A stretch of 64,000 bases of DNA from Straminergon stramineum (Eukaryota; Streptophyta; Bryopsida; Hypnales; Calliergonaceae), in assembly GCA_963920665.1 (NCBI GenBank), contig OY987267.1:6634001-6698000 (forward strand), given 5' to 3'. The notes below the pieces were generated by a model, which saw only the letters and a program-made list of their open reading frames with translations, ran no database searches and had not been told where the DNA came from. Made by a program: the position numbers and the translations under genes. Below, one piece after another: positions 35,898-45,945 of this stretch. The stretch's first letter is position 1, and the number at the start of each line of letters is the position of its first letter.

Positions 35898-38800
35898 ATG
35901 GACTACCTCCCATCCACCGTGCCCACTCTCCACCGCTCTTCTCCTCTCTCAACTCCATCTTTCTCCTCTGGTTTCCCGCAACCACGTTTCCCGCAAGTGA
36001 AGGCCAATTGTGGACATGTTTTCGTAGGCAGTGCATTCAGAATTGGGTTCTTCTCGAGCTTTGCTGGATCCAAGATTTGGAAATTCAATCGCGCGAGCGC
36101 CGCGGATATTAATTCTGCCAATTCGAGCTCTGGTGAACGATTCAGATTTGTTCCAGGCCGAACACAGGTACGCATTCTCTTAGTTTCTTGTTTCGGGGGG
36201 TGGGTGGGGAGTACACTGAAAATTTTATTTGAATTGGAGAAAAGGGTCACTACCACTGCTTTCCGTGAGCTCCAGTGATGAACGGTATGAATTTTTATTT
36301 GGGATTGGGGAATTGGCGTTGCTAGAAACGGTCTTTTGTTTTTTAGAGGAAACCTCGCAGCTGCTGAATGCGAGAGTTTCTTCCTTCGTATGTGCAAGAG
36401 GAAGCGAATTGTGACTTGATGAGTACAGGTTTTAGGGTTTAGACACTTCTTTTGTTTATCAAGCTTGATATGCAATTCGCTTTTTGTATCAACTTGTGAA
36501 AATTAATTCGGAAGCTCTAAATTCGTAGTACTGCAGTTGTTTGCCGTGTAGCTTCGATGTTGTTTTAAGGTGGGAATCCATTCCCGTGTGTTTTCAGTGG
36601 GCTTTACTATTAGAATGGATTATTTTTTTGGTGGGCCTTGTCCCGAGTTTTGGGAGGATTCAAATATGCTAGAATATGTATTATTTGGATATTGCGTGAA
36701 TAATTTTGTGAATTGGTGAAGTTTTGAATGTCCCAATCATGAGTTTTGACTAGATGAATATTGCATCTATTATGTATCTCATGGAAGCGACAGAATCTAG
36801 AAGTTGATCTCATTTCTTACAAGTCACATATGGATGACTCTTGCATTGTAAATGATGAACTTCTCAAGCCACTAGCAAGAACCATACGCTAATTGATTAC
36901 CTACCTTTAGCTTTGATGCTGCTATAATGTAGAGGTACCTATTTGAGTCGTGTACTTAAAATATGACTACCTAGAATCTTGCATGAGTACATATTGAAAT
37001 TGAGAATGTATGCCTTCTTCAGAGCTAGTATTTAAGGTCATCTTCCAATAAAACTTTGAACCCTCATAGCTTTTGGTGACGGTATCCCAATTAAGGCATC
37101 CTCCATTGCGTTAGAATCCTCTTCGATTTTCTGAACAAGAATACTTTTGATCTTCCAGTCTTATAACTGAAAGTATGCTCAGCACTTTGAGTGTGACTTT
37201 GACCTGCTGTGCTTTCTGCCTTTTTGATTCTGTGGTTTCAAATTTTGGATTTGCTGTAGGCTTCAATGTCGAACGCTTTAGAATCGACCTCTGGCTCGGC
37301 GTGGAGCCAGTCTGGGGGCGGTCGACATGTGATTGTATGTGGAGGGGGCGTGATCGGATGCTGCACTGCGTACTATCTTGGAAAGCTCGGGGCACAGGTC
37401 AGTTCTGACTTTTCACAAGGACCTCACCTGGCATTTTTGATATGCCCCTCCAGGACTTACATGTCATGTGAAGTTCTCTGTTCAACAAACATTGGTTTCC
37501 CTATAATACCGGTTTTCAAGTTACCCTTTCTTTCACTCGTCCCCCAAAAGAATGGCCTTTCATCTGAGGCTTTTTAATGTGTGATGGCCGGAAACTTCGT
37601 GTAAAAATCATTTTTGGTGCAGGTGACCGTGGTGGAGAAGACCGAGATTGCGTGTGCAGCGTCAGGCAAGGCCGGCGGGTTTCTGGCGCTGGATTGGTGT
37701 GACGGAAGCGCAGTTCAAGGTCTCGCGCGAGCGAGCTTCGCCTTGCATGCGCAGTTGGCCGAGGAGCTCGGCGGCGAGCGCTACGGGTACCGCCGAGTTG
37801 GTGCTCTCAGTGTGACTGTGGAGGAACCACGCAGCCCTCAAGACCGTGTTTCTAAGTCTGGCACTCCCGCGTGGATTGATGGCGCCGTTAAAGGTGATGT
37901 TTTGCATCTGTCTGCGTAACTCTTATCATGTAACAGGGTTCTCAGTAGAATTGCACTCAATAATATGACCTCTAAAATGACATGGTAGAATTTTCTCACA
38001 CTGTCATTCACAATATTGACAGTGGCGCACTTGTCACACATTCAAACTATGTCATAGTCAACTTATGGAATTTTATGGGGCCGAATTAGTCAGATCAAAG
38101 AGATTAATATGTTCAGAGTGTCACGTTTGTACATCCAAAATTCCCGCCTTAAATGTTCAGATGACATTTATTTCAAGTGGCGATTTTGGGTGCACATACC
38201 TTACTGTAGACTGTTTTAAGAAATTGACAGCTTGATCAAGAAATTGTTCCCCATGTCTCATAGGAAAGCCTCCATATCATCAACGCTAAGACAAGATGGG
38301 ACGATGACATGGAGGCTGTACCTTCTGTTTTGTCAAGTTTTGCGGTTTTCTTGTCTTTTGGGGGAAGATTTGAATTTAGAACTCTAGACTTGAAGTTATT
38401 AGTATAGGTGAACTCTCTTGGATATTGTTAGCATTCTCAGGAATGGGTTAATTTTACTAGGTTTCGCACCAAGCGTAGAATGAAGGGCAATTTTTGATTT
38501 GGAACTTGAGCAGTTGGCTTGCCATCTAGCCGTGGTCTGTGATCAGTAACCATAGGGAGACTTCTTAATGAATCATGTGGAAGATTCTCTTGATGACGTT
38601 ACCTATACTTTTCTCAAGAAATTTATATTGACTGAAAACTTATTCTGATCTTTTCTATCTATATTCAGGTTCTTTCGATCTCATGTAGGTTTTGGTGTGC
38701 CTTTTTGTTACTTTTGCAGGCAGTCCGTCTACAATAGGCACCCCATCAACGAACGCCCAGGTGCACCCCCAGCTGTTCACTCGGGCAATCTTCTCGGAAG

Positions 38801-40002
38801 CACAGAAGAAGTACGGAGCTTCGTTGGTGCAAGGAGCAGTGCAGGAGGTGAAAGTGGAGGGCCAAAAAGTGACTGGAGTGGTAGTGGACGGAAAGCTTCT
38901 CACTGGCGATGCCGTTGTATTGGCAATGGGGCCCTGGTCCAGCCGCAATCCTCTCATCTCCTCTCTCACCAACATCAGTGGATTGAAAGCTCACAGCATC
39001 GTGCTTCTCCCGAAAGATGTCGACGCCATTTCAGCGCACACTCTGTTCCTCAAGTAAGTCACAATACGAAATCAGCAATCTTAAAATCTCGTATTCAATA
39101 TGCTGGTGATTTTCGGTCTGACAAATGCGATGTTCAAGTGTTCAAAATCAGAACTTTCAACTGTTCAGAAGACTTTTTAGTTGCCCTCCCGAATCCTCAG
39201 AGGGTCCTCTAGGACAGTTAAGATCTGAGATTTTGTTTCTAACCGCTCTGGTTTCAGATAGGCATCTCAAACTGATCCGGTTCTTAGTTCAGAGCCTAAT
39301 TCCAAAGCATCAAAGCTCTAGAATTCAGGACAAGTATTGATCTAAGGTTTCAGATGATTCTCATTCCTTCCTAGTTTCAGATGGGCATCTCAAATCTCTC
39401 CAGTTCCTGGTTGAGAGCCCCTTTTCTGAAATCACCGATTTTGTGAAACTACGCTAGTAGAATTAATATGACATTTTAATCTCCAATTTACTGATCAGTG
39501 AATGTGAGGGCAGATTCTTCTTGGCAAAGAAATGTGGTTGAAACTGAAGCTTTTGTGCAATTTTGAGGTCAGGTACAAGACGAAGGAGGGGAAATCCATG
39601 GACCCGGAGATCTACCCTCGTGGTACAGGTGAAGTCTACGTGTGTGGGATGTCGGAGGAAGTGCTGGTGCCAGAAGATGCACTCCAGATTGCTCCCAGGG
39701 CAGAGTCCACGGTCATGCTGCAACGAGTGGCAGCCACAGTGTCCAGCCATTTGGCCGATGCGGAGCTTTCGGTGTCCCAGGCCTGCTTCTTGCCCTGTTC
39801 CGAAGACAATGTGCCCGTGATTGGCAAACTGCCCAACTTGGAAGGCGCGTATGTGGCTACTGGGCATAGTTGTTGGGGTATCCTCAACGCTCCTGCTACT
39901 GGGGCTGCTTTGGCGGAGCTCATTGTGGAAGGCGAAGCCAAAACCTGCAGTCTCAAACCTTTTGATCCTTCCAGATTTTCCAAGTTGAGGGCGCGTCGGT
40001 AG
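35898..40002 (+). CDS. FAD-dependent oxidoreductase of the DAO / TDA3-like family, probably plastid-targeted, five exons
   Basis: Exons: 35898-36167, 37260-37397, 37623-37893, 38720-39053, 39573-40002. All introns are GT-AG and phases match, giving 480 residues. Exon 1 (90 residues) is rich in Ser, Pro and Phe and poor in acidic residues, as expected for a chloroplast transit peptide. Exon 2 opens the Rossmann fold: HVIVCGGGVIG (GGGVIG at 118-123), with the FAD-ribose acidic residue at the end of strand 2 (TVVEK, exon 3). CAASGKAGGFLALDWCD follows. The substrate-domain strands include TNAQVHPQLFTR. The C-terminal FAD-closing segment is GHSCWGILNAPATGAA. The family resembles glycine/D-amino-acid oxidases; the plant members' substrate is not established, so none is given. 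An ATG at 37266 could start a form without the leader. A 379-bp miniature transposon ends 221 bp before the ATG. Confidence 0.9.
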
Positions 40003-41122
40003 TAGCTATTTTCACTCTTCATCATCGTTTTGTCTAACTTGTATTTATATGTAAAATTATGGTTCAGAAAACTTTGCAATCAAATTGTTCTGTACGTAAA
40101 ATCATGGTACTTAAATTGTGACTATGCAAAATAATATTTCAAAAATTCCAACGAATTTGAATCTGTAGGTTAAATGGTGGTTCAAAATTGCAATGCCACA
40201 TGTATTGTACACCTATGCCTGCAGCAAGAAACTGTCATTTTTTGAATTCGTCATACTGCAGATGCCTTCAGATAGGGTATCCATTTCCCGTGGCTTTCAA
40301 CTGTTTATTTAGTGTTCCTCCTAATAGAATGGAATTTTTATAGTTTTGCTCACCTGATGAGTGTAATTGTTTATTCCTTTCTGCAAGCTTTCAGAAAGGC
40401 CTTTTTACTGGTTTATGCCTTCATCTCGCTTCAACCCTGAAAGCATATTCCTCCCTGTCACCTTATTCTTATTTAAACCCTGCAAGCACATTCCTATCTG
40501 CTGAATGATGATTACTTTAGCAAGCACGATACCACGCATTTGCTGATACCACGCATTTGCTGATCCCACTGGCTGATTAGAAGTTTGATGTACAGTACGT
40601 TTGTTGTTGCCAACCTACATAACCGCTGGATAGATTCACTAAGATGAGGGCCTACTGCTTTCTCACAGACAAAATTTGCAGACCAAGGAGAGAGGAGAGG
40701 TACTCTGAAAGTCGGGCAAAGAACTCAACGCACTTTACCTCTAAAAATACGAAAGCCAGTGAAGTGCACCTACTTTCGAATTACAAGCTCTCACAGTATT
40801 TGAGACCAATAAAGGACCCAAACAAAACTAAATTTCCCGGCATATTCCATCTACTGCAAGACAGGTCGGAGGATAGAATGCTTCGTTCTTCAAAATTTGA
40901 CTCTATGATTTGTGGTACAGTTGAAGATGTACACCCAAATTGATTACCACGTGAAACACAAATTTCCAAAGGAGCTGCAATTGCTGAACTCAAAAAATTG
41001 GGTGCTTCCAAGTCTCCGGAATCCGGCATGGTACAAAAGCATGGGTTAACATGGGTTAAGAGGAGGGCCACTCCCAGGACCTAATGCAGCAAAAGAGTTT
41101 CACTGATTTTCACTCATTTCAA
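40003..41122. other. 3' flanks between two convergent genes
   Basis: The oxidoreductase (plus) and GIL1-like (minus) genes converge here. Holds 3' UTRs and a duplicated GATACCACGCATTTGCTGAT at about 40528-40564. The frame at 40644-40943 is not recognised. Confidence 0.4.
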
Positions 41123-42856
41123 CTAGTCTACAGAACTCAGCCGCGGTGATTGGAAGGGCATCTTCGACCGCGGAGTATACAAGGGCTTATCGTCATCTCC
41201 GCCCGAAGGATAAGGATTCGATGGAGGCACATGGGTATCCCTTCCGTCCAAATTTGGAGTTTGAAACCTGGGAGAGCTCAACTGAATTTCAGGCTTCATC
41301 GTCGAAGTAGTGTTTTGTTCAGCATTCTCAACTGTCGGTGCTGACTCTTCCATTGATGGTGTAGGCTTCTCCATTGATGGTGTAGGCTCTTCCAAACGCG
41401 GTGCTGCACCTGCTATTGATGGTGCCGATTCTTCCAAATGTGGTGCAGCTTCTTCCCTTGATGAGACCTGCTCCTTCCAAAGTGGTGCTGCTGTTACTGT
41501 TGCAGTATCTCCAGCCAGAACAGTGCCCTTCACGAGAGTCTTCTTGCGAATAAACTTGCTGCGAATCTTCTGAAGCAGGCTATGCTCTCCACCCTTGTGA
41601 GATTTCTGAGTTGTCTCGACTCGAGGCTCTACAAAAGAACTGGAGGTAGACATATGAGGAAGTTCCGTTGTGCTTTCGACGGTGTAGACCAAGCTCTCCG
41701 GAGGCAGAGTATGCTCCCCATCCATGAGAGATTTTTGAATTCTCTCGATGGGAGGCTTTGTAACAGAAGTGGAGATAGGGATCTCCATCTTAGGAAGTGC
41801 TGTTGGGGTTTCGACGATGTAGACCAAGCTCTCCACAACACTCTCGCTCACTCGGAATCCGGGAAAGACAGTGAACGCAATCTCCAATTTGCCATCATTC
41901 TCCTCCCCCTCCGCATCCCCAACTCCAGGCACCACGGGCGCCATGAAGCGTCGCTGAAATGCATCCCCTCGTGTGGGAACGATGGGGACAATCTTCTGCT
42001 CAAACGAACACGCCAATCTCTGCAGCAACCACACCGATACTGCGGCGCCGAGGAAACTCCTGTAAAATGGAGTATCGGGGTGGTGTCCCTGTTCGAGCTC
42101 CTGGTGGTGACGACAATCTCCTCCGAAGAATGCCTCCGAAGGCACGATCTTCCGAAACTTTTGCACACAGAATTGAGACAGGAAGCTCAACTCGCCCGAA
42201 TCCTTTGCCTCGGTTTCTAAGAGAGTCGAAACCGTTTGAGATTTCGTTCTGCACTTCTGGAACTGCGCAAAACAGCGGTGCATGTGATCTTGAACCTCCC
42301 ACGGCTTCTCCCCTGGATTGGCGATCCCGAAGGACGCATTCTCGAAGTCGGAGAAGAAGTGATGGACGATGTACGCTTGCGCTACGAACTTAGAGGGGAC
42401 CGTGGACGGGGATGACGATGGCAAGTGCAAGAGTTGCCGCATCTGGGATTCCATCGGTAGGGTTTCATCTGGATCCCCTGCTTTCATTTGCGCCACGAAG
42501 TCCTTAGCGAACTCCTTCACCGCTTCGCGAGCTGCGGAGTGGGAAGTGGCGAGGGTTTTGGGCGAGGGTCCGCCATCGTCGTCTCGGTACAAGCCTTGCA
42601 CCACGCGGTGCTGCTGCAACGGCTTCTCATCTCCCACCTTCAGATCAGAGGCAACGACAGGGTTGGGCTTGCTGGGCGTCTTGCTCTTCAACCAGCTGCG
42701 GTTGTGATCCTTCTTGTCAGCATTCGGAGGCTCTTTCATCTGCACGACGTCCGGAATCGGACCCAAGTATATTGACAAGTTGTAATCTCCGATACTGGAC
42801 TTGCTTCGCTGGTGGAATCGTTTTCGCCTGCCGTCGGCCTGCAGTTCACTAGTCAT
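41123..42856 (-). CDS. GIL1 / IRK-interacting-protein-like (DUF641-related) protein
   Basis: Uninterrupted 577-codon frame. The chosen ATG at 42856 lies directly after a consensus acceptor (TTTTGCAG), so an intron probably sits in the 5' UTR; starting earlier would need a TTG. Residues about 108-348 match the plant GIL1/IRKI fold: KFVAQAYIVHHFFSDFENASFGI-type helix, FLSQFCVQKFRKIV, then TPFYRSFLGAAVSVWLLQRL and IAFTVFPGFRVSESVV. These proteins act in gravitropism and receptor-kinase signalling in angiosperms; that role here is inference. After the domain comes a low-complexity tail: a 45-residue duplication beginning ESLVYIVE / ESLVYTVE, a basic KFIRKK patch, and heptads of the type EEPTPSME. 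The N-terminus is basic and probably disordered. Confidence 0.82.
   Translation of the reverse strand: MTSELQADGRRKRFHQRSKSSIGDYNLSIYLGPIPDVVQMKEPPNADKKDHNRSWLKSKTPSKPNPVVASDLKVGDEKPLQQHRVVQGLYRDDDGGPSPKTLATSHSAAREAVKEFAKDFVAQMKAGDPDETLPMESQMRQLLHLPSSSPSTVPSKFVAQAYIVHHFFSDFENASFGIANPGEKPWEVQDHMHRCFAQFQKCRTKSQTVSTLLETEAKDSGELSFLSQFCVQKFRKIVPSEAFFGGDCRHHQELEQGHHPDTPFYRSFLGAAVSVWLLQRLACSFEQKIVPIVPTRGDAFQRRFMAPVVPGVGDAEGEENDGKLEIAFTVFPGFRVSESVVESLVYIVETPTALPKMEIPISTSVTKPPIERIQKSLMDGEHTLPPESLVYTVESTTELPHMSTSSSFVEPRVETTQKSHKGGEHSLLQKIRSKFIRKKTLVKGTVLAGDTATVTAAPLWKEQVSSREEAAPHLEESAPSIAGAAPRLEEPTPSMEKPTPSMEESAPTVENAEQNTTSTMKPEIQLSSPRFQTPNLDGRDTHVPPSNPYPSGGDDDKPLYTPRSKMPFQSPRLSSVD
41310..41470 (-). 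repeat. Heptad-like Pro/Glu/Ser repeat in the GIL1-like tail
   Basis: Degenerate in-frame repeats (EEAAPHL, EESAPSI, EEPTPSM, EKPTPSM, EESAPTV). On the plus strand this reads as repeated TCTTCC-ATTGATGGTG-type units, so it is a coding minisatellite. Confidence 0.7.
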
Positions 42857-43764
42857 CTGCAAAACACAAATTTTTTTGCCCTAATTACTCATCTAAGCCT
42901 CAACCGACAATTCAGCCATTACCGACAGAGCTGAACGCGCTTGGCCATGGCCATGGATAACGCTCCCTGATCGTCTGTGAAAATCTTAGGAGGTGCGATT
43001 CAAGCACCACACCACGAGTTTGGATAAGAACACAAGCTCCACAAGCATTGCTCATTACCTCTGAACAGCCGATCTGGAATCTCTACACAACCTACGAGAG
43101 CATCACACCGCGAGCAATTCGTACACAACCACAAATCAGGTATTCATACCTCCAGAGCGAACGTAGTAGATTGTTAAAGCTAGTTTCCGGATCCGTCCAG
43201 TTGCAGACCGCGTGTCTGCACTAACACGAGGCTAGAGCTTTCTGATCTGTCCTCAGATCCCTCACCACAACCAGAGAATACTGCAGCTTCTCTCATTTGC
43301 CTCTCACTGCTAGACCAGATCTATCTTCTCTGACGCAGGGTTAGCGTGGTTCACCCCACTGTGTCACAGTGAACTGGCCAATCATAGTGGCCGACCTGGC
43401 ACCATCGGTAAACCTCGTAAGCCCCGCATATATAGCAGTCGGTGTGCCAAGCGCCAAAGAGATCCTACCTGTGAAATTTCTATATTCAGAACTTCCCCAG
43501 TTGGAATCACCTTCGGATTATCGGGTCACTAGATGCATCTGGAATGTACGATAGCCGATACAGAACAACGGAGTCGCCTTCTACTGTACAGCACCGGTAC
43601 ACCGGGGATGCGTTGTCCATTACCGATCTAGCCCTGGAAATAGAAACAGTGACACAACATTGTTATTTTCTCGAGACCTACAGAGTGTGCACAGCAAGGT
43701 CCAGACTCTCAGCTCAGGCGCCCAGCTCTTGATGAGGGGAACCACTGAATCTGCGGTTGACTAT
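42857..43764. other. Upstream region of the GIL1-like gene
   Basis: Holds a likely 5' UTR intron ending at 42857 and pyrimidine-rich leader sequence on the minus strand. I see no other gene. The outer end of the giant inverted repeat begins near 43765. Confidence 0.45.
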
Positions 43765-44480
43765 GTTTTTGAGCCGAGGCAGGTGGTGCCTGATTAGCAG
43801 CAGAAGAATCTTTTAGCATATACGCAGGCATTAGCGGTAAGCCAGTCAGCAGTTGAATACAGAATTGCAAGCAGTGGGCGACTTCTGTGGTTACTTGTGA
43901 TTGCATCATTTGGTTCACTCTGTGCATCAAGGAGGAAACCGTGCAACCCGTGTCTGTCTAGGGAAAGCCGTCGGTAAGCTAAATCGTAACTTGCACTCTG
44001 ATTGCGCTTCGCCAAAGTAACAGTGCCGGCACCGTCATCCATGTGGGGTCGCAGATAGAAGACAGACAATCATTAGACCTACTTGCCACCAGCTGAAGAA
44101 ACGTCAGTGCAATAGTGCAGGGCAGGGGTTTGGGAATGTTCGTGAAGCTTTTTACCAGACGGTGAATTGTAATACCTTCCTAGGTACCGTATCTCTAGAC
44201 TATGGAGAAGCCCTGTCGTTTCAAAGCAGACAAAGATTCTCGAAAGGACTACAGTGGCCACGTTGATCTCAATGATTCCATTTGCGATAAGGTTTGATTT
44301 CAGCTTCCTCTTCAGCAACTGCGTGAGTAGGAAGCTGTTGTTTCATTAAGTCTTCAAGCACATCTGCAATGTCAGTAAGCTTTGATTTAAATTTCTAATG
44401 AAAATTCAACGACGGAGACCAGTCGAGTCGGCGAGGGTGAATGAGATAGATGTCTCGTCTCTGCCACAGTCACCAATCGT
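43765..44480 (-). pseudogene. Decayed gene fragment in the outer left arm
   Basis: Coding-like stretches survive in different minus-strand frames. One reads LTDIADVLEDLMKQQLPT..AEEEAEIKPYRKWNH and stops. Another, near 43709-43930 after a CCCTAG acceptor-like site, reads SLMHRVNQMMQSQVTTEVAH and continues with LQFCIQLL. Frames are broken by stops, and the right-arm homologue has further indels. I do not recognise the parent protein. It may be an old gene or retroelement fragment, or real exons of an unpredicted gene. Confidence 0.35.
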
Positions 44481-45351
44481 GCTCCTTCCTTAACGATGGA
44501 GAGAAGCATCAAAGCCTAAAGCTTGCAAAGAACAAACCTCCAATACAGTAACAGAAGATGATTCAAACTTTGATATAAACTGGCACTGGTTAGGTTTTAT
44601 AGATTGTTTTGATATGCAATAACTAGGATCCAGATCTCAGATGTGGAATGAGATTCTGGAATGGATTACAGCATGTTTCAAAATCTCTGGAATTATCATT
44701 TGTTCTTACCCAATGCATTGTTCTGTTTTCATACGAGCCGGTGATGCACGGCCGTGCCTCGCATTCCACGGGCTACGACTGCTGAAAGAAATCGAACAAC
44801 GTCCGAAGCGAAGAGTCAAGGTAGCGCAAGGTCCACGTGGCATACAATAAATTAAACATTGAAGCATTTCACAGGAAATTGGCACAATGAATGTGCTCGA
44901 AAAGAACGGTGGTCGCCGTCACCACCCTACACAAGTCACGGAGGTCACACGGACAGAAACCAGTCAAGAAACGAGATCTCCGTTCTAAGAATGGCAATGG
45001 CTTTCGGCGAGACCAGAGAATGCAACACCTCATCAGTCACGTAAGACGCTTAATTTAGGAGACAACACCAACCGCTTTACAACGAACTCACAACTTCACA
45101 TCCACAGCCCTTTCGGCGGGATACACGTCGTTCTCCAACTGGCGCCGCCTCAAGGTAATTAAGGACTGCCGACCGCGCGGAGTCCTTCCGTCCACCTCAG
45201 AACGGTGTGATTTTGCCTCATGCCGAAAAGAGCACGAATCAGCGGACTAACAAATTCACAAACAAAATAGACGGTCGAAGACCACGGCCGAGGCATTCAC
45301 TTGGGCCGCGAATTTCGCAACAACAAGATCGAGACAGTCGACCCCCACAGC

Positions 45352-45359
45352 TTTAAAAG
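45352..45359 (+). promoter_or_regulatory. TATA-like box of the left secreted-protein gene
   Basis: TTTAAAAG about 249 bp before the ATG, followed by a pyrimidine- and CA-rich leader. Mirrored in the right arm at 59338-59345. Position fits a core promoter but there is no transcript evidence. Confidence 0.35.
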
Positions 45360-45600
45360 CCAGGCCAGCATGCGCCATTACTTGCACTCCAGCCCTTCCC
45401 CAGATTGCCAGCGCCTCTCAACGCCTCCAACCCAACAGGTGCTCATCACACGGATTGCTCGCGACCGATTCGACTGGCGATCACTCTCCGGCCGGAAGTA
45501 TACTGCACTCTGCAACCCAACGGATTTTCCTGGTTCCGCAGCATCCTGATCCCGATTGTTCCAGCGGCATCCATCCTCCGCCCCAATACATTCGACCTCT

Positions 45601-45945
45601 ATGGCGAGTTGCCGAGCCTTCGCAGCCCGACACGACGCGGCCCTGGTGACCCTGGCCGTGCTGGTGGCCATGGCGCTGCTCGTGACGGGCGCGGACGCGG
45701 ACCGGTGGAGCTACAAGCACCATCACCACCACCGCGGCCACGCCAGCCCGCCCGCGCCGCCCGGCTTCGACCAGCCCACGGCCGCTCCGTCACCGCCCTC
45801 CGTCGGCGACGGACCCGCGGCGTCCCCGTTCACGCACAGCTGGTCGTATCCTGGCTCCGATGAGCCTGTTGCGGATTACGCTCCGTCGGGTGCCCCGGCA
45901 GACTCGCCGGAGGTCGCGCCTCTTCAGCAGTCCGGGTTGTACTGA
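45601..45945 (+). CDS. Small secreted His-rich, Pro/Ala/Ser-rich protein (AGP-peptide-like), left copy
   Basis: 114 residues, about 70% GC, unlike the AT-rich surroundings. An N-terminal signal peptide is clear: the hydrophobic run AALVTLAVLVAMALLV ends with a likely cleavage site after GADA. The mature protein starts DRWSYK, then five consecutive His plus a sixth nearby, then a Pro/Ala/Ser/Gly-rich chain with SPPAPP, AAPSPPS and SGAPADSP, the dipeptides that are hydroxylated and arabinogalactosylated in plant wall proteins. There is no obvious C-terminal hydrophobic GPI signal. The ATG at 45601 is chosen because the signal peptide starts there; upstream frame is leader. A TTTAAAAG TATA-like box lies about 249 bp upstream. 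Function unknown; apoplastic metal binding is a guess from the His run. Confidence 0.72.
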   Translation: MASCRAFAARHDAALVTLAVLVAMALLVTGADADRWSYKHHHHHRGHASPPAPPGFDQPTAAPSPPSVGDGPAASPFTHSWSYPGSDEPVADYAPSGAPADSPEVAPLQQSGLY

